NCBI GenBank assembly: GCA_964277385.1
Contig: OZ195520.1
Span: 806,001-870,000 of the forward strand
Length of the DNA stretch: 64,000 nucleotides
Direction of reading: 5' to 3'
From: WRAU01 sp964277385
Lineage (GTDB): Bacteria > Pseudomonadota > Alphaproteobacteria > WRAU01 > Hepatincolaceae
In this document: positions 27,597 through 35,819 of the stretch, one piece after another
Layout: every line of letters starts with the position of its first letter
Position numbering within the stretch: position 1 is the stretch's first letter
Position numbers and translations under genes: made by a program
Notes under the pieces: generated by a model
Databases searched by the model: none
Told to the model about the DNA's origin: nothing
Seen by the model: the letters and a program-made list of their open reading frames with translations, nothing else

Positions 27597-28010
27597 GTGT
27601 ATAAAAATAATCCAAATAAAATTATTATTCATTGTTCAGCAACACCTGAAGGTAAAAACTTTAAAGCTAAAGACATTCGTTCTTGGCATCAAGAACGAGG
27701 TTTTAAAGATATTGGTTATCATTATGTAATTTTACTTGATGGAACTATTGAAAAAGGTCGTGAAGAAAATATCCAAGGAGCACATTGTCAATTTCAAAAT
27801 ATTGATACGCTAGCTATTTGTTATATCGGTGGTCTTGATAAGAATCAAAAAGCAAAAGATACAAGAACTGATGCACAAAAAAAATCATTAAAAGAACTAG
27901 TTACTAAATTACAAAATAAATACAACATATCAAACTTGAATGTTCATGGACATAACGAGTTTGCACAAAAAGATTGTCCTTGTTTTAATGTAAGGAAGGA
28001 GTGGTTTTAA
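27597..28010 (+). CDS. phage N-acetylmuramoyl-L-alanine amidase (endolysin)
   Basis: The 137-residue protein is a single amidase_2/PGRP-type domain. Zinc-ligand segments are IIIHCSATPEG at the start, GYHYVILLDG in the middle and NVHGHNEFAQKDCPCFNV at the end. It would cut between MurNAc and the stem peptide and so release virions. It has no signal peptide and needs a holin; a candidate is at 43578. The start is the GTG at 27597 with AAGGA upstream. It begins the late operon instead of lying next to the holin. It shares its last base with the next gene's ATG. Confidence 0.88.
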   Translation: MYKNNPNKIIIHCSATPEGKNFKAKDIRSWHQERGFKDIGYHYVILLDGTIEKGREENIQGAHCQFQNIDTLAICYIGGLDKNQKAKDTRTDAQKKSLKELVTKLQNKYNISNLNVHGHNEFAQKDCPCFNVRKEWF

Positions 28011-28393
28011 TGGTAAGACGCACACAATCTAAAAAATACGCAGGTAAAATGAGTAAAACATTTATTGCTCGTGAATATTTTACAAAGTATCCGGAGAAAA
28101 CTAATGAAGAGATAGCTATTATATTAAGCAACGATATATCTAAAACAAGTAAAGAACAAGTAGAAGTAATGCGTTCTCGTTGGAAGAGTGATCTTAAAAA
28201 AGCAATATCAAGTCATCCTGAACTATCTAAACAAGTAAGAAAAACAATAACAAGTGATGATTTTAAAAACAGTTTTTTAGGAGCATGCACAACAATAAGT
28301 GATCAAGTAGAGAAAAGAGCAGCTAAATATAGCAACAAAGAAACAATAGACCTATTTAGCAATGTGATTGGTATAGCTAAAGGAGGAAATTAA
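28010..28393 (+). CDS. putative terminase small subunit
   Basis: The 127-residue basic, helical protein has no clear signature, but it sits directly before the large terminase and overlaps it by one base (TAATG). Its size, a helix-rich N-terminus (KTFIAREYFTKYPEKTNEEIAIIL) that could form a helix-turn-helix, and its position fit TerS, which recognises the packaging site. ATG 28010 is chosen over the GTG at 28001, because AAGGAG lies 10 bp upstream and the ATG overlaps the previous stop. Confidence 0.6.
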   Translation: MVRRTQSKKYAGKMSKTFIAREYFTKYPEKTNEEIAIILSNDISKTSKEQVEVMRSRWKSDLKKAISSHPELSKQVRKTITSDDFKNSFLGACTTISDQVEKRAAKYSNKETIDLFSNVIGIAKGGN

Positions 28394-29721
28394 TGTTTTT
28401 AGATATAAGAAGAGAACTAAAACAAATTAATAAAGAAATAAAGGAAGCAATATCTTTTTATGAAGGATTAGAGAAGAAAGAAGTAAGTGCTAAAAATATA
28501 TTAGACTGGGAAGGAATATACGCAGAACAAGAAAAGTGGCTAGAATTTATTTTTAATAATCCAAAAGCATCAAAAGAAACAAGAGTAGTAAATGTATTTT
28601 TAGTTTTAGGTGCAAGAAGCTATGGGAAAACAGAAGTAATCACAAAACTAGGAGTAATAAAAGAGTTAGCAAAAAATCCTAAATTAACCTTTTTACTAGC
28701 AACAAGAAAAGAAGCAAGAGCGAAAAGAATATTAAAATCCTTACATAAACCAATGAAAGAGTTAGGTTTTAAAGGAAGTTATTTAAGTGAGAGTATAAAT
28801 TTAGATAATAACATAAGCAAACAAGACACCTACTCAATATGTAACGGGAGTGAGAGTTCACTAAGAGGTAATCATGTAGATTGGCTTTTTGGAGATGACT
28901 TAGTAATAGGAAGTGATGAGCATTCAGAAAAAGAGAGAAAGAACACAATAGGATTTTATCAAGAAGCGTTGAATGTAGCAAAGAACATAGTGATATTAGG
29001 ACAACCAGTACATGAAGAAGATTTATACGCAATGATAGAGAATGCATTTAATACGCATTTAGAAGGAAAAGAAGGAAATAAATCAATCAATATAATGATA
29101 ATGAAAAGTCCGTACGGAAGTATACCCGAAAGAGACAAAGATTTAAAATCCTTAAGCATAGCAGGAGTATCAGAAAGAAACATAGAAAAGAACTATAACT
29201 TAAAACTCATAAAGGATGAGACATACCCTTTTGCGAATATAGAATATGAAGAGTTTATATTTCACTCAAGAACAGTAGCATGTATAGACCCGAGTTTTGA
29301 AGGAGAAGATGCAACCGGAATAGGAATAGTATTAAAAAGAGAAGGTAAGTTTTTAAGTTTAGTAAAGAAAATAGAGGGAGATATTATAGAAAATCATAAT
29401 AAGATATTAAATTTTTTAGAAGAGAACAATGTAGAAATATGTTTTATAGAATTGAATAACGGGGGTGGAGAAGTATATAGGAAATTTAAAGCGAGTAATA
29501 GCGAGATATTATTTAAGGGATACAGAGAAAACAGAAACAAGCATGTAAAAATATTATCGCACATAGGAACAAGAAGAGAGAAGATAATTCTTAGTACATA
29601 TGGAGATTTTAAAGAAATACTTAATTACAATAAATCTACAAAACACGACGATGTAGCCGATGCACTAGCAAGTTTACTAAATTTTGTGACAGGGAACAAA
29701 GATAAAGTAAAGGTGGTGTAG
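28393..29721 (+). CDS. terminase large subunit
   Basis: The 442-residue packaging motor has an ATPase domain with Walker A GARSYGKT at 73-80 and Walker B WLFGDDL at 164-170. Its RNase H-like nuclease has Asp299 in ACIDPSFEG, FIELNNGGG, and KHDDVADALA near the C-terminus. It pumps DNA into the prohead and cuts it. It overlaps terS by one base and ends at the portal start. Its copy in the second prophage differs at residue 187 (Gly to Ala). Confidence 0.9.
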   Translation: MFLDIRRELKQINKEIKEAISFYEGLEKKEVSAKNILDWEGIYAEQEKWLEFIFNNPKASKETRVVNVFLVLGARSYGKTEVITKLGVIKELAKNPKLTFLLATRKEARAKRILKSLHKPMKELGFKGSYLSESINLDNNISKQDTYSICNGSESSLRGNHVDWLFGDDLVIGSDEHSEKERKNTIGFYQEALNVAKNIVILGQPVHEEDLYAMIENAFNTHLEGKEGNKSINIMIMKSPYGSIPERDKDLKSLSIAGVSERNIEKNYNLKLIKDETYPFANIEYEEFIFHSRTVACIDPSFEGEDATGIGIVLKREGKFLSLVKKIEGDIIENHNKILNFLEENNVEICFIELNNGGGEVYRKFKASNSEILFKGYRENRNKHVKILSHIGTRREKIILSTYGDFKEILNYNKSTKHDDVADALASLLNFVTGNKDKVKVV

Positions 29722-30858
29722 ATGAAATTTTTAGAAAAATATTTAGATAAAGGACTATCCGCAATAAGCTTGCAAAGAAAATCAGGTTTTGAAGAGGAAG
29801 TTGCAGATAAAAAAGAAGTCATAAAGGATGTAAAGAAAACGGGAACATACCAAAGGTTATTTAATATAATAATAGAAGAAGCGTTATCAAGCTTACCAAG
29901 AGATGTAACAACAGTATTAGGATATGATTTTGTAAGTCCTTTTCATGATGCATTGTTGCATATGAGAAAAGAAGGAATATCATATTGCATATATTCGCAT
30001 GGAAGATTATTTTTTGATGAGAAAATACAAGTTATAGAGAATAAAGCCTATAAGAATAGTCCGGATTTTGATAATAGATTTACATTTAAATTTCATGATG
30101 AGATTTTTCCATATAAAGAAGTAATAATATTTGGAGACTTATTAAATCATGGTAAGAACAAGTTTAAAATCAACAAATATCAAGAGAAAAGCATATTATA
30201 TTACGAAAATATATTATTGAAATTGTACCCTAAAATAGATGACGCTCATGCCTGGATATTTAGATTACAAGGATATAACGATATAAAATCACTAAGTAAT
30301 AACGAAGAAAAAAATCTTTTGAATGCAAAAATAAAGAAATTGGCAAGAAGAGAAGCATCATCAATAGCAATATTAGATAAAGAAGATGAATTTTCAAATA
30401 CACAACTTAATTTAGATTGGATAGATAAGTTTACACATATATATCAAACAAAGATATGTGTAGATAACAATATCCCGTTTACAAAATTATTTGGAGAAGG
30501 AGCAACAGGTTTAAATGCAACGGGAGAAGGAGATAGAAAGTCTTGGTATGATACAGTTAGATCATTTCAAATAATCAATCTTTTTTCACAATTAAAAAAG
30601 TATTCAGAGATAGTAGGTTTAAGTGAAGAATTTGCAGGAATTGTAATGGAGGAATTAGATGTAACAGATAGACAAGCGAATGCTTTAATAGATACACAAA
30701 GAATACAAACAATAATAAGTACAGTATCAACGGGACTTTTAGAATATGAAGATGCAAAGAAAATAGTATCTGAAATATTTGGAATAAATAAAGAAAACGA
30801 AGAAGAAAATAAGCAACTAGATTTAAGGGAATATATAGGAGTAAAAGAAAATGAGTGA
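29722..30858 (+). CDS. portal protein (DUF1073-like)
   Basis: The 378-residue protein carries the portal-family segment FTKLFGEGATGLNATGEGD followed by RKSWYD, close to the form seen in DUF1073 portals. RREASSIAILDK before it is also typical. Twelve copies would form the DNA gate of the capsid and bind TerL. The family often has about 430-500 residues, so this one is compact. The stop overlaps the next gene by 8 bp. Confidence 0.8.
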   Translation: MKFLEKYLDKGLSAISLQRKSGFEEEVADKKEVIKDVKKTGTYQRLFNIIIEEALSSLPRDVTTVLGYDFVSPFHDALLHMRKEGISYCIYSHGRLFFDEKIQVIENKAYKNSPDFDNRFTFKFHDEIFPYKEVIIFGDLLNHGKNKFKINKYQEKSILYYENILLKLYPKIDDAHAWIFRLQGYNDIKSLSNNEEKNLLNAKIKKLARREASSIAILDKEDEFSNTQLNLDWIDKFTHIYQTKICVDNNIPFTKLFGEGATGLNATGEGDRKSWYDTVRSFQIINLFSQLKKYSEIVGLSEEFAGIVMEELDVTDRQANALIDTQRIQTIISTVSTGLLEYEDAKKIVSEIFGINKENEEENKQLDLREYIGVKENE

Positions 30859-31534
30859 AGAGAACAAAGAAGGAAAAAACGGCAATCAAGCTAATGTAGA
30901 TAAAAATAGTTCTGCAAGTAATAGTAATATAGGTTTTGTACCAATTAATTTATCAAGTTTAGGAGTACAAAATAACAATCAAGGTAAAGCAGAAAATAAT
31001 ATTAATCATACAGCCTTACAAAAATTAATTGGAAGAGCCGAGAATAAAAAAGGAAAAGGCAGTAACCCAGTGTTTGATTACTATGAAACTCAAGCGAAAG
31101 AAAAAGCCATTAGTCAAGCCGAGGAGATGCGTGTAACCTCATATGCGGAGGTTAAATCTGATTTTGAAAAGATCTTTGGTAAAGAAGCAAAAGGAGGATT
31201 AACATCAATTGAAAATATCTATAATGTAAACGATAAAACCGAATACCTAGCAAGAGCGATAATAAAAAAGGCGTTTCCAGAAGATAAAGAGATAGAAGGT
31301 TTATTGCAAAATAGAGATATAAGTGTTTTAGATAAAAAAGGAGCTTTATATGTTAGATACAAAGATGCTTTAAAACATTTTAATAAAGAAGGAAAAACAA
31401 CAAGTGCTTTTTATGGAATGAATAAAAAGAATATATCAAAAGAAACATTAAAAACAATACAATGTGGTCTTTATGACTATAAATATAAAGGAAAAGCTAA
31501 AGATATGGCAAAGAATTTAGGGATTTTAAAATAA
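30851..31534 (+). CDS. head-module protein of unknown role (scaffold candidate)
   Basis: The 227-residue protein begins with about 60 low-complexity residues rich in Asn, Lys and Ser. It continues as a charged helical domain. It lies where related phages encode a prohead protease or scaffold, but no protease motif is visible. It is one of the more variable proteins between the two prophages (seven substitutions and a one-residue deletion). Confidence 0.5.
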   Translation: MSEENKEGKNGNQANVDKNSSASNSNIGFVPINLSSLGVQNNNQGKAENNINHTALQKLIGRAENKKGKGSNPVFDYYETQAKEKAISQAEEMRVTSYAEVKSDFEKIFGKEAKGGLTSIENIYNVNDKTEYLARAIIKKAFPEDKEIEGLLQNRDISVLDKKGALYVRYKDALKHFNKEGKTTSAFYGMNKKNISKETLKTIQCGLYDYKYKGKAKDMAKNLGILK

Positions 31535-31584
31535 TAAATTACTAAATAGTTTAATTTTAACAGAGAAGAAAAAAGGAGAAAAGA

Positions 31585-32223
31585 ATGCATTATAACACAT
31601 TATCCCCGGAACTTGGTTCAGCTTACGATAATACAAAAGAACATAACGATAGTTACAAGATCCTAAAAAAGGAACTAGAAGGAAAAAAAGAAATAAGAGG
31701 ATTAGGAGTAATAAATAAAGGTATATTTTTTGGAGTTCACTCAGACAATAACTCACAAGATATTTTAGTATATGGAGAAGAAGATGCAAAGAATTACGAA
31801 ACTGTTTGGATAAGAAGAAGTGGTTGCGTTGTAGTTCAAGTAGAAAAAGCAGTAAAAGAAGGAGAAATTGCCTATTTAAAACCTAACGGATTATTTAGCA
31901 ATCAAGGTAATGAACTAAATCCAGTAGGAATTTTTGGAAATAATAGTTACGAACAAAATGGAATGCATATAGGATTTTTAGAATATGATGCTTTTTCACC
32001 AATAGAAATAGAAAAAGATAAAGCAGAATTAGGAACAAGGAGTTCTAATTATAATAATTTATTACCAGCATTTGAGTTAATTTTTAAATCATTAGAAGTG
32101 ATATCAGGAGTATTAAAATCAATAGTTGTAAAACCAGTAGATAGTAAGGAAATAGAGAATTTAACAAAAGAATTAGAAACATTTAAAAAATCAGAAACAG
32201 AAAATAAACCTAAAAGTTATTAA
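31585..32223 (+). CDS. putative capsid decoration/cement protein
   Basis: The 212-residue protein has a beta-rich core (RGLGVINKGIFFGVHS, GCVVVQVEKAVKEGEIAYLKPNG) like structural cement proteins that sit between scaffold and capsid genes in this phage group. The last 50 residues look helical and coiled. RBS AAAGGAG precedes the ATG by 6 bp. The role follows mostly from position. Confidence 0.55.
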   Translation: MHYNTLSPELGSAYDNTKEHNDSYKILKKELEGKKEIRGLGVINKGIFFGVHSDNNSQDILVYGEEDAKNYETVWIRRSGCVVVQVEKAVKEGEIAYLKPNGLFSNQGNELNPVGIFGNNSYEQNGMHIGFLEYDAFSPIEIEKDKAELGTRSSNYNNLLPAFELIFKSLEVISGVLKSIVVKPVDSKEIENLTKELETFKKSETENKPKSY

Positions 32224-32243
32224 TAAAAAAGGAGATAAAGAAA

Positions 32244-33197
32244 ATGGAAGAGGAAGTACTAGATTTTGATATAACATTTAAAGAAAATACCGAAGTACCA
32301 ACAATAGAAGAACAAGTAATAGTTAACTCAATAAAGAACTTCACAGATGAAGGTTCACGCCCAGCAGAGAAAATATATACGAACATATTAGATGCTTTTG
32401 ATTTTGAGTATGCTAATAAAAACGGAGGTATTATCAATGTAAAAATGCAAAAGAATAAAGGGAAATTAATACCAACAATAGTTGGGAAAAACCAAACGGC
32501 TTTAAACTTAATAAAACCATCACTTTATAAAGGTCAAATAGCAATATTTCAACTAGCCTATGAGCTTGAAATAGATATAAACCAAATAGAAGATGGAGAT
32601 ATAGATGCAACTTTATCTGTAGAAGAAGCACAAACAGATTTAGAAACAATAGCTATGAGCTTAATGATAACGGGAGTAGCAACAGATGAAAAACTAAAAC
32701 AAAGACTATCATTACTAAAAAATTCGTTTTTTGATGTAGGAAAGGTTAGTAAGAGCCCTTTTGATTTAATAAAAAAGAGTGCGAAAGAAATAGTAACATT
32801 TATAAGCAGTGAGATAGGTAATATAAAAAAAGCAGGTGGTGGAGTTGCCGATACATTAATAATAAGTGATGATATTTGGCGTGCAATTCAGCTTGCGGAT
32901 ACTAATTTAGACCAGTTTACGGTTCAAACATTTTTAACCGAAAAGTTAAATTTAAATATCTTTGTAGTACCTGAGTTTGATGATGTAGGTAAATATGGAC
33001 CATGTATGGCAATATTTAAAAAAGATGTAAAAATGTTAAAAGGATATATAGGTAGAGCTCCTTTTGTAAGAGAAAACAAAAAAAGTAATACCAATGAGTA
33101 TCCTGCAATATTTATGTCTATAGGAGGTTTTCAGAATTTAGTAGGTAATAGCGGATCGATATCCATAGTAACTAATCTCTCAGAAGAAGCTAAATAA
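32244..33197 (+). CDS. major capsid protein (DUF2184-like, HK97 fold)
   Basis: The 317-residue protein matches the DUF2184 capsid pattern: GSRPAEKIYTNI, a central ATLSVEEAQTDLETIA, then DTLIISDDIWRAIQLA and GYIGRAPFVRENKK. The RBS GGAG precedes ATG 32244. The stop overlaps the next start (TAATGA). Eight residues differ from the second copy, more than in any other gene compared, and mostly change charge or size on the N-terminal half. Confidence 0.8.
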   Translation: MEEEVLDFDITFKENTEVPTIEEQVIVNSIKNFTDEGSRPAEKIYTNILDAFDFEYANKNGGIINVKMQKNKGKLIPTIVGKNQTALNLIKPSLYKGQIAIFQLAYELEIDINQIEDGDIDATLSVEEAQTDLETIAMSLMITGVATDEKLKQRLSLLKNSFFDVGKVSKSPFDLIKKSAKEIVTFISSEIGNIKKAGGGVADTLIISDDIWRAIQLADTNLDQFTVQTFLTEKLNLNIFVVPEFDDVGKYGPCMAIFKKDVKMLKGYIGRAPFVRENKKSNTNEYPAIFMSIGGFQNLVGNSGSISIVTNLSEEAK

Positions 33198-33868
33198 TGA
33201 CCAAGAAAAAAAGAGATATAAATTTAGCAAAACTATACATTTCAGAAATATCTGAGTATGGTAGTGATGATGTAGGGAATAGATGGGTTAGTTCTAAATT
33301 TATACATACCTCTTATAGTAGAGCTGATATGTCTCTTTTTAAGGATAAGTTATTAAAATTTTTAAAAGAAAAAGAGTTTATAGATACAAAAGACATTAGT
33401 AAATTTGTAGAGAATATAGCAAGAAACTCAACAATAAACTCGGTTAATCAGCTAGATTTTTTTGATAACAATAGCTATAAAGGTAGAAGTTTACTAAGAT
33501 ATTTTGTTTCAAAATCCGAAGTAGCAGAAGCAACAGAAAGAAGCAAGAATGTAATAAATAGTTTTATAGCTGATGTATCAAAAACAAAGTCTTTAGGTAC
33601 ATATAAAAAAGCCGACTTTATAAGAAGAGCGGAACTAATAGCTAAATGCGAGTTAGCAAAAATAACTAACTTAGCAGTTGAAAAAGTAGCAATTAAAGAA
33701 GGTTTTACAATGTGGACATGGGGAGCAAGTAGTTCAAAAACATCAAGATCATCGCACGAAGTTTTGTACGGTAAAAAAAGTAAAATTGGTGTTTCTCCTG
33801 CTTTTAATGGAGAGTTTCCGGGAGAATTACCAAATTGTAAATGTAAAATGATTTTTGTAAAGGAGTAA
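33197..33868 (+). CDS. minor head protein, SPP1 gp7/Mu F-like
   Basis: The 223-residue protein ends with the family signature: MWTWGASSSKTSRSSHEVL, a Gly-Val-Pro-like GVSPAF, then GEFPGELPNCKCKM. That matches the C-terminal part of the SPP1 gp7 head morphogenesis family, which enters the head with DNA. Usually this gene comes right after the portal; here it follows the capsid gene. The first ten residues differ strongly from those of the second copy, while all others are identical. Confidence 0.75.
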   Translation: MTKKKRDINLAKLYISEISEYGSDDVGNRWVSSKFIHTSYSRADMSLFKDKLLKFLKEKEFIDTKDISKFVENIARNSTINSVNQLDFFDNNSYKGRSLLRYFVSKSEVAEATERSKNVINSFIADVSKTKSLGTYKKADFIRRAELIAKCELAKITNLAVEKVAIKEGFTMWTWGASSSKTSRSSHEVLYGKKSKIGVSPAFNGEFPGELPNCKCKMIFVKE

Positions 33869-33871
33869 AAA

Positions 33872-34252
33872 ATGGAAGAAGAAGACAACAAGGAAATTAA
33901 CAGCAAGAAAGAAGAATTTAAAAACCAGGTAAACGAATACCTAAAAGATGTTTTTAGTTACGAAGAGCTGGATATTGTAAGTAAAGTATGGGAAGCAATA
34001 GATGGATTAGCAAGATCTTTTGAAATAAATGAAGAAAATAAGCACCTACTGCCTTTAGCTTATGCATGTGCATATATAATTTTAGACAATGATAGTGTAG
34101 ATGGAGTATCAGAGAATAAGTCTTCAATATCAATAGGACATATATCTTTAAGCGGAGAAGACTTAGGAAGTAGTTTAGCAAATAAAGCCTACGGATTGTT
34201 AGAGCAGTACGGTTTTATAGTTAATGATGTTTTAGATGTAGTAAATGCTTAA
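33872..34252 (+). CDS. head completion/head-tail adaptor protein (DUF4054-like)
   Basis: The 126-residue protein is acidic and helical, with HLLPLAYACAYIILDND in the place of the conserved helix of DUF4054-type adaptors, and an SGEDLGSSLANKAYGLL element. Its place after the head genes and before the neck genes fits. RBS AAAGGAG lies 6 bp before the ATG. Confidence 0.6.
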   Translation: MEEEDNKEINSKKEEFKNQVNEYLKDVFSYEELDIVSKVWEAIDGLARSFEINEENKHLLPLAYACAYIILDNDSVDGVSENKSSISIGHISLSGEDLGSSLANKAYGLLEQYGFIVNDVLDVVNA

Positions 34253-34270
34253 GTTAACAAGGTAAAAAAC

Positions 34271-34786
34271 ATGATAGAAGTAGAAACAAAAACAAATATA
34301 AAAGCAGTAGAAGATTATTTGCGTACACATAACCATAGTTTTAAATCAAAAGTTGGCTGGTTTGATGTAAAGCCTAGAAAAGAAGCAAAAGAAGGTAATC
34401 ATTCGTATACCTCATACGGATTGGCAAGAAGGAAGAAGAAATTAAGATCTAAGATAAGCAATGCAGAAGTTGTTTACAAAAATGTCTATGGAGATGCAAA
34501 GAGCCCTGCTCGTAATTTTTTTCTGTTAGCAGGAAGTAAGAAATACTGGGATAAAAATAATTTTTCTTTTTTAACAAAATATTTTAATAAAACAGCAGAT
34601 GTTGAACAAACATTAAGGGCTTGGGAGAACTTAAGTAAAGCGGTGTTAAGACGCGCAATAAGAGATTTTTCAAAACCGAAAAATAGCAGTAAAACAGTTG
34701 CAATAAAAGGATTTAATAATCCATTGATTGATACCCAACAGATGCTTAATTCTTTAGAAGTGAAAAGTAGAACAGATGAGAAGTGA
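34271..34786 (+). CDS. neck/tail-completion protein, HK97 gp10-like
   Basis: The 171-residue basic protein has VGWFDVKPRKEAKEG near the start and IKGFNNPLIDTQQMLNSLE at the end. Both segments are typical of gp10-like proteins in contractile phages. The 3' end takes part in the 177-bp tandem duplication: a second copy of its last 25 codons follows at 34890, closed off by a Gln-to-stop change. Confidence 0.65.
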   Translation: MIEVETKTNIKAVEDYLRTHNHSFKSKVGWFDVKPRKEAKEGNHSYTSYGLARRKKKLRSKISNAEVVYKNVYGDAKSPARNFFLLAGSKKYWDKNNFSFLTKYFNKTADVEQTLRAWENLSKAVLRRAIRDFSKPKNSSKTVAIKGFNNPLIDTQQMLNSLEVKSRTDEK

Positions 34787-35066
34787 GAGTTTTTCTTTAA
34801 TAGTAAAAAAAATGAATGGAAAAGAATACGAGATTATTTTAACCGAATTAAGAACTGGAAAGATAGTAGAAGAAAAGGCTCTAGGAATATTAATAATCCA
34901 TTGATTGATACCCAATAGATGCTTAATTCTTTAGAAGTGAAAAGTAGAACAGATGAGAAGTAATAGTTTTTCTTTAATAGTAAAAAAAATGAATGGAAAA
35001 GAATACACCATTATTTTAACCGAATTAAGAACTGGAAAGATAGTAGAAGAAAAGGCTCTAGGAATA
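34713..35066 (+). repeat. tandem duplication, 2 x 177 bp
   Basis: Unit 1 is 34713-34889, unit 2 is 34890-35066. Both units begin with, and unit 2 is followed by, the 7-mer TTAATAA. The units differ by one C-to-T change (CAG to TAG) and two short clusters of two and three bases. The duplication spans the end of the gp10-like gene and the start of the next gene. It is also present at 61005-61358. Confidence 0.9.
34776..34904 (+). pseudogene. truncated duplicate of the gene at 34953
   Basis: A 42-codon frame starts with MRSESFSLIV, matching MRSNSFSLIV of the intact gene at 34953. It stops after the duplication junction (GILIIH, then TGA). It overlaps the gp10-like stop by 11 bp, as the original gene start presumably did. 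It may still be translated. Confidence 0.7.
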
Positions 35067-35294
35067 TTAATAAAAACAACAAATTTAAGAAGGAATATGT
35101 ACGGAGATGCTTTTGATTATACTGGTAGGTTTTTAAGTAATAGTAATTTTAATATAAAAAATAATAACCAAGTATTAAAAGATGGTGAAAGTAAATACGC
35201 ATTAGAATTAGAATACGACTTTGCAGAACAAGGAAACAATAAATTAATAAATAGTTATTCGCATAGAAGCTTTTTAGTAAAGAAAATTAGGTAG
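34953..35294 (+). CDS. small neck/tail protein of unknown function
   Basis: The 113-residue protein has a beta-rich first half (FSLIVKKMNGKEYTIILTEL) with a pattern of alternating hydrophobic residues and a basic C-terminus. No family is recognised. Its position between gp10-like and tail-terminator-like genes suggests a neck or tail-completion role. Its start lies in the second unit of the 177-bp duplication. Confidence 0.6.
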   Translation: MRSNSFSLIVKKMNGKEYTIILTELRTGKIVEEKALGILIKTTNLRRNMYGDAFDYTGRFLSNSNFNIKNNNQVLKDGESKYALELEYDFAEQGNNKLINSYSHRSFLVKKIR

Positions 35295-35297
35295 AAA

Positions 35298-35717
35298 ATG
35301 AATTTTGTAGAAATTATAAACAAGCTAAGAAATTTAATAGAAAAAGAAATAAAAATAGAAGCCCTGCCCTCTTATTTAGTACAAGAGGATTATGTTGGTT
35401 ATGTAATAGTATTTTATGATTTTGAAAAGCAAACAAATACTAATCAAATAATAATAAGAGGTGATATTTTCAGACAAATAGATGGATTAGAGAAGGAAAG
35501 TGGTTTTTCATTTATAGGGAATACTTATAGAGATAATGAGGATTATATAAGTTTTCATTCAAAAAAGGTTCAAGTATTGGGAACAGAATATAATGTTGCA
35601 AGAGGTTTAGGTCTTAGTGCACCGTTTTATTCAAAAATTACAGTAGAGGAAGAAGATGATAATGCAATTAAAAAAGTAGAAATTAATATTAACAACGACA
35701 AAATAATAGAAATATAA
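35298..35717 (+). CDS. putative tail terminator-like protein
   Basis: The 139-residue acidic protein has an N-terminal helix then strands (SYLVQEDYVGYVIVFYDF, KKVQVLGTE). In related phages a protein of similar size (LIC_12616-like) precedes the DUF3383 sheath gene and closes the tail. That link rests on position and general pattern only. The gap to the sheath gene holds a 55-bp imperfect repeat of the sheath ribosome binding site and start. Confidence 0.5.
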   Translation: MNFVEIINKLRNLIEKEIKIEALPSYLVQEDYVGYVIVFYDFEKQTNTNQIIIRGDIFRQIDGLEKESGFSFIGNTYRDNEDYISFHSKKVQVLGTEYNVARGLGLSAPFYSKITVEEEDDNAIKKVEININNDKIIEI

Positions 35718-35819
35718 ACTAAAGGAGAAAAAAAAATAAATACAACCTAAAAAAGGAAAACAAAATGATTTTAATAAATAAAACAAAATAATAAGCACAA
35801 CATAAAAAAGGAAAACAAA

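Noticed and set aside
29625..30889. Minus-strand frames across the terminase, portal and capsid genes
   Set aside because: They are leucine- and histidine-rich mirror frames of real genes, without start signals.
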